From assembly GCA_963930655.1 (NCBI GenBank), contig OZ005606.1, positions 14,465,501 to 14,529,500 on the forward strand: 64,000 bases of DNA, read 5' to 3'. Made by a program: the position numbers and the translations under genes. Position 1 is the first letter of the stretch. Each line of letters opens with the position of its first letter. Shown one piece after another: positions 1 through 11,479 of this stretch. The notes under the pieces were generated by a model. The model had not been told where the DNA came from. It ran no database searches and saw only the letters and a program-made list of their open reading frames with translations. Origin of the DNA: Myrica gale. Taxonomy: Eukaryota > Streptophyta > Magnoliopsida > Fagales > Myricaceae.

Positions 1-409
1 TTGAGGCCCTTAATGCTTTTTATTAACAGATAGAAGACATAGGTCAAAAAAGCTGCTACAGTACATAAGACAACTCCCGAAACACAACGGAGAGAAGCTA
101 CAGAGTTCCTGTCTAAAATAAGAGTTCCAATAACCAAACCAAGCCAAGAAAGCCCCAACACAAATGACAAAAGATAGGTTCAACAAAATAATACAAAATA
201 GCATTGACCATAGACTACAGTCTTCACAGATCAAATGTTTCCTTCAAACATCCTTCAAACATTCTGCTTTCACAAAGAGTGGCAAAATAAACACATCGCT
301 CCCAAAGAAACAGGAAAAGAGCAAGTTATTCACAATTTTGTTCCCCAATTCATCAAAATCCTCAAGGAATCATCTTTGCAATCCAACCTCCTCCCCCAAT
401 CATCTTTGA

Positions 410-571
410 AGGCTCAAGAGTGTTGTTGGTGCGGAGAAGAAGGGGTTGGTTTCGGATTGGCCCGTGGTGGTGGGGTCTACTGGTGCTATTGCTGTTGCAG
501 CTGCTATCGTCTATGTGGTTTACGGGAGGAGGAGGTTTGCTGGTTTTTGCAATTTGGGAGGGGAGAGATGA
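410..571 (+). other. Possible partial exon with a membrane-anchor-like segment; unresolved
   Basis: An open stretch after an in-frame TGA encodes about 53 residues containing DWPVVVGSTGAIAVAAAIVY and then YGRRR, which looks like one membrane helix followed by a basic stop-transfer sequence. There is no in-frame ATG and no good AG acceptor in front of it. The other strand is CT-rich and looks like a plant 5' leader (around 560-660), followed leftwards by AT-rich, 3'-UTR-like DNA. So the region could equally be the end of a minus-strand transcript or a gene fragment. I do not recognise the family. Confidence 0.15.
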
Positions 572-748
572 CAGACGGGAAAGGGGGGATTTGGGGCTGG
601 GCGGGAATGAAAAAAAAAAGGGCGCTGGGAGAGAGTTCACGAAACCCGCGATTTCAAAGCTTTTTTATTTTTTTTGAATTTGTAGTTTTTGAAAAATTGT
701 AATAATAAGTTACATTTTGTAGTGATGTGTTTTTAATAAATTAAAGGG

Positions 749-952
749 TTAAATATATTTTGCCCTCTTATTTTTGGGGTCATTTACACTTTACACCCCG
801 ATATAATATTTTTGACACATTGGACTCATATAGTTACACATTTTTTCAATTCGGACCCGTACCCAAATTGTCCGTCAATTTAGACGGATTCCGTCAAACT
901 TGGGGTGCAATGTGTAAAAATTTCCAAATATAAGAGGAACAATGTGTATTTA
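749..952. mobile_element. Short palindromic MITE (MULE-like)
   Basis: The first 50 or so bases (TTAAATATATTTTGCCCTCT...) match imperfectly the reverse complement of the last 50 (TAAATACACATTGTTCCTCT...). The centre is a smaller palindrome around TGTCCGTCAATTTAGACGGA. This is the layout of a non-autonomous DNA element with long terminal inverted repeats. I could not find a clear target-site duplication, so the ends are approximate. Confidence 0.5.
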
Positions 953-1364
953 CAACTGATTAATAATAATCTTAATTAAAATTATAATCTTAATAAATAA
1001 TAATTAAAATAAATAATACTTGGTACTAATAATAATGATCTTAATTAAAATAAATTAGTAGTAGTAATATATAATACTAGTCCTATATCAATATATCATA
1101 TATATGAAGTCATGATATACCATAATATAATATAATATATCATGTTATACCAATATTATACTTGAGTGACATACTATACAATATTATACTTGGTGCCATC
1201 ATTATTTATGCTAATGTTGATATTACACTAGCGAATCTACATAACACGCTCTCTGATTAAGAATTTGTTAACTAACTAAATTACTAAGACTCTTAGTATG
1301 CACTAAACTATTTTGATTATACATATAATGTTAGAGAATATAATTCAAATTCTAAGATCTTCCT
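953..1364. other. AT-rich DNA without recognisable genes
   Basis: Mostly short TAATAATA and ATATATAT tracts. I see no reading frame, RNA gene or transposon end here. Confidence 0.5.
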
Positions 1365-1860
1365 CTCAATTAAAAGAGAAAATAACATATGACCTATATA
1401 TAGTAATGTATAACATATGACCTGTTGTAGTGTACAATTCCTAAACATGTATTATACGATAAAATTACAATCATACATATTTAGATGTTTATGTGTATAA
1501 TACCAAAATTAATATATATATACACATACATACAATATAACTCTTCCTATAAGCTTCAGCTTTTGAGATGAGTGATAGATTTATATGGTATCAGAGCTAA
1601 GGTCCTAAGTTCGTGACCTGACTCCGCACTCTATTCAATTTTAATTAAATATTGTACGTGCTAGGCCTCCCAATTAGAATAAAAAAATAACATATGACCT
1701 ATAGCAGTGTATAACATATGATATATTGTAGTGTATAATATTTAAACATGTATTATACGATAAAACTTCAATCATACATACTCAGATGTTTTAGTATATA
1801 ATACCTAAATTGATATATATATATATATATATACAATAAAATTCCAGCCATACACACTTA
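1365..1860 (+). mobile_element. Decayed TRIM / LTR element with tRNA-iMet primer-binding site
   Basis: Two diverged direct repeats share AATAACATATGACCTATA, TGTATTATACGATAAAA and similar blocks, at about 1375-1530 and 1682-1830. Between them lies TGGTATCAGAGC (1586-1597), the usual plant primer-binding site complementary to initiator Met-tRNA. Repeats of roughly 200 bp around an interior of under 100 bp with no coding capacity fit a terminal-repeat retrotransposon in miniature. The right repeat lacks the part matching the last 40 bp or so of the left one, and the outer ends are not certain. Confidence 0.55.
1811..1834. repeat. (TA)n microsatellite
   Basis: A run of alternating TA inside the right repeat of the decayed TRIM. 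Confidence 0.8.
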
Positions 1861-2099
1861 GATATTATTCAATTCGATTTACATACTTGTATTATTTATT
1901 TTATTACTATTTAGTATTTATATGATTGGTCAATGCTCAATATGTGACGCTGCTTATATGTTATATCATTTTCCTTTTGTTTATCGAGTCATTCTTTGAG
2001 TATAATTAATTTTATGGTATATTTTTCTGTGTGAACTTTTATTTTTTTAAGATTGTCTCATTTCATATATTTTTAATTCTAAGTTTTATGTTTCTTTTC

Positions 2100-2676
2100 A
2101 ATTTTATGCTTTTTAATCATCTTGTTCGCACCACTTTTTTCTTGTTCGAACTAGTTAGGATTTTGGCAATTATCCTAACTAAAGATTTATTCAATGACGA
2201 ATTAGCAATTTTCATCACTATTATGTGTTCAAACTAGATATTTTGGTTTGAACCAGAATTTGGATACTTGTTCGAACCACACTTTTCTTGTTCGAACGAG
2301 ATGATTTGGGTGATGAAACTATTTTCGTCGCTAAAGATTTATTTAGTTATGATTTAGAAGTTTTCGTCACAAATATGTATTCGAATGAGATATTGTCGTT
2401 CGAACCAATTTTTGACGATGTGTTCGAACCAGATTTTGTTTTTTCGAACGATAGTCTTGTAGCGACGAAAATAGTTTTGTCGCTAAATACTTATTTAGGG
2501 ACGATTTAACAATTTTCGTCACTAATACTCGTTCGAACAACATTTAACTTGTTCGAATGAGATGAATTACTCTTTAGCGACGAACTCCTAATTTCGTTGC
2601 TGAAAATATATTTTGAGCGATGAAATTGGTTTTGCCACTGATAAGTTCGCCGCTAAAGAGCAAATTTGTTGTAGTG
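2100..2676 (-). mobile_element. CACTA element end with TTCGAAC subterminal repeats
   Basis: The right edge reads TTGTAGTG, the reverse complement of the CACTACAA terminus of plant CACTA (En/Spm) transposons. For about 570 bp inside it there are many copies of GTTCGAAC or close variants, and repeated GTCGCTAAA / TTAGCGACGAA blocks in both orientations. Such short subterminal repeats are typical of CACTA elements, where they bind the transposase accessory protein. I found no matching left CACTACAA end, so this is probably a truncated element. Confidence 0.55.
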
Positions 2677-2849
2677 GTGAGTTAACGTTTGAAGAATTGA
2701 AAAGGTAAACGTAGCAAAGGATAAAGAAATTAAAATCAGCGAACGTATAATATATTTGGCAAAAGGAAAGTCCTTATATAAAAGAAAACACAAATACATA
2801 AATAAAGCATTTAATAGACAAAGAGAATGACGTTTGTGGTCATGGTCGT

Positions 2850-3221
2850 TAGGGGTGAACAAGACCGGACCGGACCGGAAAACCGGACCAGATTTCCGGT
2901 CCGGTCCGGTCCTTTTTCTTAAAATGCGGTCCGGACCGGACCGGATCGCATTTATTAAAAAAATAAATTTTTTTTTATTTTATAATTTTTAATATAAATT
3001 ATAAACATAAAACATTTAATTTTAATCTAAACTAAAACTTAACATTTTTATATACACTTCCCATTTGAAATTAACCTAAAAAAAATTAAAAAAAAATTAA
3101 ATTACGTGGTCCGGACCGGACCGGACCACTTATGACCACTTATAAGTGGTCCGGTCCTCTATTTTAAGAGGACCGGAATACGGTCCGAAAAACCAGACCG
3201 CATTCCGATTTTTCAGCCCTA
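2850..3221. mobile_element. hAT-like MITE, GGTCCGG-palindrome family, copy 1
   Basis: A 372-bp element starts TAGGGGTGAACAAGACC and ends TTTTTCAGCCCTA, so the termini are imperfect inverted repeats. The 8 bp on each side are atggtcgt and gtggtcgt, an 8-bp target-site duplication with one mismatch, as expected for hAT transposition. The body has no reading frame and is built of GGACC/GGTCC units. The arm at 2863-2881 pairs perfectly over 19 bp with 2893-2911, leaving an 11-base loop. Confidence 0.75.
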
Positions 3222-4447
3222 GTGGTCGTGGTCCCGGTCCCAATGCACCCTTTTATAAAGGAAAAATTGAAATAGACATTACAATCTGTTGTAAATTCAA
3301 AACTTTATAAACGAAATTGAAATAGACATTACAAAAAGTTTATAAACGAACTTCCAAAGTTTATTATTGCCATGTGCCAACGAAATTGATCAACGAGGCA
3401 AGGCTTGTTATTTTATTCGTATTTATATTTCTTCTCTCGATCGCTTTGGCAAGGCGCCATCAAAAGAGCGCCTTCCTAGGAGTCCTCTATTGCACTCTAG
3501 CTAGAATGTTGGGAACTTAATGCTCGAGGCACAATACCCAGTAGATAGCACAGGACATTCTATGAAGCTGGAGCCATAATAGTCAACACAAAGATAGATC
3601 TGAGAGAATTCGAATTTTGGTTAGAATAGAGCCAATTTAATTAAAAAGTCAAAAAACACTCCTTAACCGCCTATCTAATTTAACAAATTTTAACAAAAAA
3701 TTAGAAGAAGTGAACAGTGACTCTTCTTAAAATACTAATATATATCTTCTTTTTTTCTTTTTGTTTTTTTCCTTCTTTTTTTTCTTTTTTATTTTTAGAA
3801 AATTATTGTTCATTTCACCATCTTAAAATTTAAAAAATTCCAACCGTTAGTAAAATAAAAAAATTTTAAAATCGATCTTTTTAATATAAGACAAATATTC
3901 AAAAATATCATTGTTTCAATAAAATGAATATTAAAAAATATAAATGTTAGAGAAATAATATAGAAATCTTTGAAAAATAATATTTAAATAGATGGTTAAA
4001 ATAGAGAAGCTGTTGTGATTGTTTTTTAAAAGTCGATAGTTAAAATAGAAAAGTTTTTTTTTTGTTAAAGTAGAGAACCAAATTTGAAGAGTCTGCTAGG
4101 AATGCTCTGATAGAGTTGGTAATTCCCCGATGTATAAGTATTGTACTCTATCCAGGGATTGTAACCAAGTCCTCCCTTCATAGCACTCTTGATGCTAGTT
4201 AGGCCGTAAAATCCACCATTTGGTTGAATTCCTGTGCAACATTAGTAACTCCCAGTGTATTAGAAAGCTTTATAACATAACTATTTATAAAAGTTTCACT
4301 AGACCAGCCAAGATATTTGGTTAGTTAAAATAAAAATATTCTAAGGAAATTACAAGCATTTCTAAGAATTTGGAGGATGTTTGCTTTGCTTTTAAGATTA
4401 AGAACTGATTGAAAGTATGCGTGTTCAGTTAGGACAGACTCTGAGCA
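3222..4447. other. Intergenic DNA, nothing recognised
   Basis: AT-rich sequence with poly-T and poly-A tracts around 3740-3800 and scattered stops in all frames. Parts near 3440-3620 and 4100-4310 are less AT-rich and may be old repeat DNA, but I could not assign them. Confidence 0.4.
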
Positions 4448-6399
4448 CACTACAAAAAAATTGACTTTTAGTGAAAAAAAATTTTGTCACTAAAAGTCAA
4501 AATCTCATTACGAGGTTTGTCAGAGTATGAGCGTCATATTATACGTGGAAGGACGTCCCCGACCAGGTTAAATCATGCATCATGAACCAAGTGTTGATAA
4601 GTATAATTTATTAAATTTTAATTGTGCAAACTTTTATACGTATTAATTGTTATATATGTTAAGGATGAGTTCTAACTAGATTATGACAGACCCGAGGATC
4701 ACATGACTGTGACATTTACGATAAACACACCATACAAGATGCATATAAATAGAATGTACCAGCATTACTCGGTGTTCAATTCCAAAGAAGAGGCGTTAGA
4801 GCACCCGTATCCCGAGATTAACAATGTAGAATGGGCTCGTGTCTGTGATTTATTTGCGAGCGAAGAATTTCAGGTTAAAATTTTTTATTCTGTCCTGAAC
4901 GTTTATTTTGTTTTATTATTAATTATCGTAACAACTGTAAGTGTACAATGCAGAGGAGGAGTGCAATCAACAAGGAGAATAGAGCTAAGCTGAAGATTGT
5001 ACACACACCGAGAGCGAGGTTCTTCCAACGAGCGAGAGCGTTGTTAGTAAGCAATAAATTTATATTTTTTAGAGCTATTAATTAAATAAATGACTTAGGT
5101 ATTTCAATATGCCCATTCGATATTTCTTTTGGTATACAGAAAACTCCAGAATCTGATGAGATTAATCCTATGTTACTGTATAAAACAAAGCATACTAATA
5201 AGATGGCATGTGGACATCAGAAGATGCACAAGAAATTTTTGTAAGTTGTAACGTTAGATTTAGTGATGCATTCATTATCTCTTATGTTTCATATGTGCTA
5301 ACTTTATCTTTCTTTCTAATTTTATAGGAAAAAATGGAGGCGTTACAGTTGCAGCACAAGTTAGAGGGAAAGCCATACACAGAAGTGTAGATAGTCCCTG
5401 AGGTATTGGGGATGAAAGCAGGTTACGTGCGAGGTTTAGGCCGTTCAATACGGTCTGTTGGATCATTGTCTTTAGTATCGTCAAGAATGTAGGATGCAAC
5501 TAATAGAATAACAAATGCGTGAGCAGATGATGGAGCAGATCAGACAGCTGACATACCGAACAACACTCAAACGAAAATTTTGGTAGATTATGTATTTTCA
5601 CTACTTGATCAGTACTTATCAATTATGTATTTTAGTTACTTTTAATGACGATTGCATATTTATAAACATTTTATTATTATTATAATGAGTATTGAATATC
5701 TTTCTATATGTATTATTTACAAATTATTTTTAAAATTTTAATAAAATTAATTCAAATAAGTAACAAAGTGTTCGAACGGTAACAAAACCGTCCGAACGGT
5801 TTTTGTAGTTAAGACGTGTGCACGCATAACAATCTATCCTAACACTTCGTATGAAATACAGTCAGTCTGCAGGGTTATTCTTCCATGCACACGTTCCTTT
5901 AATTAAACAATCGTTCGAACGAGAAGAAAACATGTTCCAACGTGTTCAACAGAATAAGCGTCTGCACTGTCTATGTAAGTGTTCGAATGGTTTCTGAGGT
6001 GACGAAAAATTTGTTTCGTTATAAATTAAACAACGGTGCAAACGTCTTTATGTTATCGTGTGGACCGTTCTATATTATCGTGCGGAGGGTTATATATTAC
6101 TGTGCACACATATTTTCCACGACAAAATGCATTTCAGCACATTGGACCAAACGTTCGCACTCCTCATGCAAACATATGGAGAGTACGTTTGCACCTTTCA
6201 TGCGAACGGATGAAGTGTACTGATCATGACGATTTTGAATTTCATCAATATGGTAGAAAACCGTTCGGAGGGTATATGTTCCCGTCCGGACGGTTTCGAG
6301 TGAAAAAACACGGAAATTGTCACCTAAAACCTTTGGTGACAAAAATAGCACTTTGGATGACAATATTTTTTTACACCCAAAGTCATTTTGGTTGTAGTG
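4448..6399 (+). mobile_element. CACTA (En/Spm) transposon with both ends
   Basis: The element starts CACTACAAAAAAATTGAC and ends GGTTGTAGTG, giving the CACTACAA termini of the superfamily. Flanking triplets are GCA and GTA, two of three bases of the expected 3-bp duplication. Subterminal DNA at 5770-6310 repeats GTTCGAAC and CCGTTCGGAC-type motifs, as in the CACTA end at 2100-2676. The interior holds a decayed plant transposase-associated ORF. At about 1.95 kb it is far too short to be autonomous. The hAT MITE at 6405 lies 5 bp beyond the right end. Confidence 0.7.
4703..5570 (+). pseudogene. Decayed CACTA ORF, Transposase_24 (Ptta/En/Spm) type
   Basis: Three coding-like blocks lie in order on the plus strand but in different frames with stops between them. 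The first (4703-4880) ends in EWARVCDLFASEEFQ. The second (about 4955-5040) contains KENRAKLKIVHTPRARFF. The third (5150-5240) contains NPMLLYKTKHTNKMACGH, followed after a gap by VLGMKAGYVRGLGRS. This order matches the plant Transposase_24 family found in CACTA elements: W-x-LC-x-LFxSEEF, the NKxNRxKLKxxHTxGxRSF block, the KTHxxK block and a GxxRGLG tail. Introns may explain some breaks, but the in-frame stops make a working product unlikely. Confidence 0.6.
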
Positions 6400-6404
6400 G
6401 TAGG

Positions 6405-6793
6405 TAGGACTGAACAAAATCGGACCGCAAAACCGGATCTGATTTGCGGTCCGGTCCTATTTTTTAAAATGCAGACCGAACTGCATTTATTAATATAAAT
6501 AAAAAAATATTTTTATATTTTTAATACAAATTACAAACTTAAAAAGTTTAGTTTTAACCTAAACTAAAACTCTACATTTTTATATGTCCTTCCTCCTTCG
6601 AAATTAACCTAAAAAAATTTATTTTTTTAAAAAAATGAAACTGGTTCGGACCACTTAAGTGGACCGAATCAGACCGCATTTTGTTAGATCGGACCGGACC
6701 AGACCACTTATAAGTGGTTTGGTCTGGTCCTTTAATTTAGGAGGACCAGAATGCGGTCCGAAAACCGGACTGCATTTTCGATTTGCAGCCCTA
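6405..6793. mobile_element. hAT-like MITE, GGTCCGG-palindrome family, copy 2
   Basis: This copy starts TAGGACTGAACAAAATCGG and ends GATTTGCAGCCCTA and is 389 bp long. Flanks gtggtagg and atgatagg agree at 6 of 8 positions, consistent with an aged 8-bp duplication. It has the same ACCGGAC/GGTCC block structure and the same AT-rich middle (AAATTAACCTAAAAAAA) as the copy at 2850, but is more diverged. Confidence 0.7.
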
Positions 6794-9536
6794 ATGATAG
6801 GTTGACGTTGAAAATCAACAAATAAAAATTATCTGATTTTGTGGTGCATTCTCACCCGAATAAAAGTCTAGCTATATGTTGAGAAATTGAAGTAATGCTC
6901 ATGACTGGACGTTATCACTACAGCCCACAATTTTCAATAAGAATATGCGTTTACTATAGGTCACACGAATAACATTGAATGTTCTGTGCTGTTAGATCGT
7001 CGAGTCCGGAAGATAAATTGTCAAAAAAAAATCTGATTAAAAATAAATAAATAAACTAACTTGATTAGTACGATTTCAAATGTGAAAAGACGGCGGAATT
7101 TTTTTCATATGCCGGGAAAAGTGCCTCACTTGTATACAATGAAGCTTCCTTCTAAGGGTGTGATGCGCACAAGACAAGAAGCACCGGTCTCTCTGTGCTG
7201 CTGCTGTCAGTTTAAAGACAACAGTAGACGATCATCCCAGCTAAGCAAGCCAGACGCGAGAAGAGAAGACAAATTAAAATAAAAAGAGTAGAGCGCCATT
7301 TGAGGTACCACAAGCCCACAAAATTGGATGATAGATTCAAGCGAACAGAGCCAGAAAGATATAGTGGGGATACGTCTCGTGTATTTATTGAGTGTGTTGT
7401 GGTCACATTAAAAGATTCTGTCTAAAAATGAACTAAATGACCCACCCATGATCCACCCCCCAGCGTTCCGTATAGACTAAACTAGGAAAAAGTCTAAACT
7501 CCAATGAATAGTGAACCGAGAAAATTAGTGGACATATTTTATATATGAATTTAAAAACTCAAGGAGTAATTTCTCGCTCTGATTCTGCACATTGTCAACC
7601 ACTTATGTGTCATACACTGAAAGCACGCAAAATTTCTGGACACCTCCCTCAACTCTCAATGTTTTCTTTTTCAACTCATTTATCCAAATAATTTAAAACC
7701 TCCCCTTTTTTACTTAACTTTGAAAATAATAAATTGTTACTAACCCCTATTAAATAGTTAAGTGTGTCTTGCTTATAGGCTAAGTAATCTCATCCAGCTT
7801 GAATAAGCTAAAGAAGCTTCTTATCGATAGTTTCTCATGGGGGAAGATTTTTGCAGCAAAACTTTTTACCACACTTTTTTATTTTAAGAAACAAAGTAAA
7901 TGTGTTGCATCTAACCTTTGTGCAATATTGGGTCTGGATGAACTTGACTTAGTTGAAAAATATACTGATCAAGTTGAGAGCACAACAACAAACTCAAAAT
8001 AGTACTTAGACACTTTGTAATCAACACCAATATGGCACGTCTAAACTTGTAAAACACCAAGTTAGGTTATATAATTAATAGGCTTAATTATCTCTACAAT
8101 ATCTGTTGTGTTGATTTTTAACAAATTAGTTATTGGATATAATTTTGAATAGATTGATCCTTATAGTTCATTTTTCAAATAAATAAGTCCATTTGTACAT
8201 CAAAATTGTTGTCTTTTTTTATTGGCAAATTTTCGTGTCAAAATATGTTCCTATTGAGCTGTATTTTGTTAGGGTTGTTTGGTTGAAGTGTTCAAGAGAT
8301 TAAAGAAGTTTCTCAAGCGACATCCAACGGTTTTAATAAAACCCTACTTGTCAAGCGACATCCGAAGATTGTAAAAAATGGAAAAATTTAAGGGATCTAT
8401 CATTAGTCTTATTGATTGGTTGGAGGCCTCCTAAAAACCCTAGAGAGGATATTCTTGAGTTCCTAGAACCTCCATTTGATAGAGAAAAATCTCAGAGATT
8501 CAGAACCTCAATTGACTAGTTTTCTCTTATATTCAATCACCTTTGTGAAACCTTCAGAGTGTTGAAGGATTATTGAAGAACAAAGTTGTTCGTGAAGAAT
8601 CCAGAAGAAGAACTTCAAAGGTCTGAAGTGAATGTCGCACGGAGCGGATCTAAGTAGGGATGCTTTGATTATTACATCAAGATTGTCAGAGTCAAGCAAC
8701 TGAGGTTGCTCGTGTCTGAATCATTGTTTTTAAGGATTTCTTGTTAGTGAATTTTCAAGTGGCTGCTAGGCCAGAGTGATTTTTCCTTTGAATGATATTG
8801 CAAAGGTTTTCCACTTCGTCACCAAATCCTTGTCTCTTTGTGTGATTGAAGTTTGTTTTTATTTTCCGCTGCTTATTTGTTGATTGTGTCGATTTTTATG
8901 CATATCTAGACGGAACAATTTTAGAACGTGTTTTAAAATTGTTATTGTTTATTTAATTATAGAAAAACATTCATCCTCTCATCTCTAGAAGAGTCTGCAG
9001 CATGTGCGCAGACGCGTGTCAGGAGATTCAGCCGCAACGATAGCGAGGTAAACAGAAACGACAGCTTTTTCATAGGAAAATAAGAAAACAGAGAAAAAGG
9101 AAACAACATGGTCAAGTGATTTTAACGTCGGACATCAGGAGTAGTGTAAGGGGCTGTTCGGCACCCTTGTTTTCTCAGGATTTTTTGAATCCTGAGAATA
9201 CACAAACCGAACATGTTTTTTAACATCACCTAAAAATAACTACAGCACGCATACCAATAAAGTTAACATACCTAAAAAATTTCAAAACACAAAAAATTCT
9301 CAAAAAACAACCACCCACCGATCATCCTCTAAATAAAAACAAAAACAACGTTGCGGTCCGATACTGACAAAAGAAGAGAGAGAAGGTAAAATAACTGTCA
9401 AAATTTGACAGTTTGGAAACCGACCTTGGAAAACCAAGCTAACGTTTCCTTCTTCTATTTAGTAAAAGCAAAAGAAAAAAAAAAGAGAAAAAACCAGTGC
9501 CCCCACATATACCATTATACTCCTTCACGTTTCTAC
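6794..9536. other. Intergenic DNA; LTR-like stretch near the right
   Basis: I find no supported gene here. The stretch around 8250-8940 has features common in plant LTRs: a repeated CAAGCGACATCC motif, then a GC-richer segment and a tail with CCTTGTCTCTTTGTGTG and TTTTATTTTCCGC. The part at 9150-9350 (ctgttcggcacccttg and after) is simple non-coding repeat DNA. No TG...CA ends or target duplication could be fixed. Confidence 0.3.
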
Positions 9537-11479
9537 ATGTCCATGGAAGAACTCAAACACTTGGCAATGACTGCACATATAAACTCACAACAATTTATGC
9601 TTTCCTCCACCGTACCATCTGGCGGAGAAAGAAGACCTCCTCCTCCAGGGAGAAGCATGGGAACCGAACTAGACATAGCGTATGGCTACAAGACCAGACC
9701 TTCATCCCTCCTAAGCTCCTTTTTTATGTCCACGGTGAACGCGGCTGCCAAGACGCTTGTGTCGGTGGCGAAAACCGAGCAGGCTGAGAGGTGGAAGGCT
9801 AGGACCATTTGCGGTTCGTGGTGATGCTGATGACTTGGATGGCGGTGTGGGTTCTCAGGTTCTTGATGGATTACTTCCCTTGCGCCATAGGCCCTTCTCC
9901 TCAATACCTCCTCGGAGGCTTCTCCCCTGCTGGATTATTAAACTGTTCAGGGTCATCTTCATCGTCTTCCTCATCATTAATGTCTTCATTTCCTTCCTTG
10001 GACTTAGTTGTTCAGGAAGGAGTTGATGGACCGTCCATTGAAGCCCTTGGCAGAGCACTGTCACAGGTAAGCGTCCCTAATTGAAAATTTTGCAAAGCTA
10101 GAGAGAAAAAGTTGAGGTCAAACTAGAGGACAATCAGCTTATTGACTAGACAAATCATGATTTATTTAGATCATTAGTTGATGTTTATTTAATTATTTTC
10201 ATTGGTGGGTCCATCAGATCAGATCATGGATTCAGAGTTATAGAAATCCAAAATAATCAAATCCGATAACGAAAACGTAATGATTAGAATTCTAGGTGGC
10301 AGTCTTCTAATGCATTAAGAAACAAGTGTTGTACATGCACCACTTTACACTACTAGCCACGCCACGTAAAAGATGTCACAGAACCCTACTGAACCTGTAC
10401 GGCTCCAAACTTTTGCCCAGTGCGGCGCATTCGGCATAAAACGATACAGCTCTGATGCACACCTTGTCACGTGTTCTGTGCTCATTGGATGATCCTCTCA
10501 TGCTCTTGTTCTTTTGTGGCGACCGGCGTTAGATCCTTGCGCTCCTCAACGACATCCCGGCCACGTCGGGGAAATACCAATTCGCGATGGCGATGGCTGA
10601 CAGGATCATGGACGAGAATGCGAGATGTGGCCACGTGGCGCTCCTCCACATCAATCGCACCGCCCTGGCTTCCGCATTTGAGCGCACGTCAAGCCTTCTC
10701 TACCGTGCTCTCGAACACTCGCAAGCGGAGGATGAGGTTGGCGGCTCGTACGCGTGGACCACACGGGTCATCCGGGCACTGCCGATGGGCTCGTACTTGA
10801 ACTCTTACGTGAAGGGAATCGGTTTTTGTGTAAATGCCATAATGTCTACCGTGGCGAATGTTGGCAAGTTTCAGTTACAGAAGAAGAGGCAACTGAGGGT
10901 AGTCGGTGAGGAGGAGGTGATGGCAGAGAAGTTGTCTCAGGAGCTGCTGTGGATGACTACTAAGCTTAGGAATTTTGGAGCTGTGGATGAAGCTTTGGTT
11001 CAATGGAGCTTTGCTTCTGGTCTAGCATCCCTCTCTCTTAGTGCCAATGTTAGGGTCCAAGGCTCCATTGTCAAGATCTCAGGTTGTTCATCTCTCCCTT
11101 CCAGTGCGTAGAAACTTATTTTTTATCTCCACGTAAATTTATTGTAGAGTTATTTTTCTCTTATGCAGCTATATTGTTTCGAGAGCTCATTGCGGAAGAC
11201 ATGGTAATTTCGATCCAAGTGAAGTTCAGGTTGTTGCTGTTTTGGCTTCCATTATTTTGCCATGCAAGCAACGGGCTGGCGTATCCTGTATTGACAAGGT
11301 TTGAAAAGATCGAAGTAGAAAGGGCAATAGATGAGGCACTCTCCAGCTTACCGGCAATGGATCAAGAAGTTATTCTCACAAATTGGCTGCAAGATTTTAC
11401 GATAGCTGCTTCAGATTGGCCGAATCTCCAATTTTCTTATGATCGCTGGTGCCAATATAGTCGTAAAGTTGTTACATAA
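9537..11479 (+). CDS. Conserved plant protein of unknown function, 3 exons, one frameshift
   Basis: Exons are 9537-10066, 10533-11082 and 11169-11479, with splice sites CAG|gtaagc, gttag|ATCC, TCAG|gttg and tgcag|CTAT. The ATG at 9537 (MSMEEL) is the first in frame; 9543 is an alternative. Exon 1 runs in one frame to about 9808 and continues in another at RFVVMLMTWMAVWVLRFLMD, a hydrophobic, probably membrane-associated segment. The three exons total 1391 nt, so one missing base near 9808 would make an even 464-codon frame (463 aa). The C-terminal half is clean: it keeps MDENARCGHVALLHINRTAL, LPMGSYLNSYVKG, LSQELLWMTTKLRNFGAVDE and ends LQFSYDRWCQYSRKVVT. I know this as a land-plant family without an established function and will not guess one. 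The break is either a sequence error or a recent loss of function. Confidence 0.7.
10067..10532 (+). other. Intron 1 of the conserved plant gene
   Basis: A 466-bp AT-richer stretch between CAG|gtaagc and gttag|ATCC. Both exons stay in phase 0 across it. No reading frame or repeat is visible inside. Confidence 0.7.

Noticed and set aside
6036..6407. Plus- and minus-strand frames of over 100 codons near 6.1-6.4 kb
   Set aside because: They lie in the subterminal repeat of the CACTA element and show no conserved motif.
7061..8002. Small plus-strand frames at 7061-7282 and 7799-8002 as genes
   Set aside because: They have no motif, no splice support and no reasonable context; composition matches the surrounding non-coding DNA.
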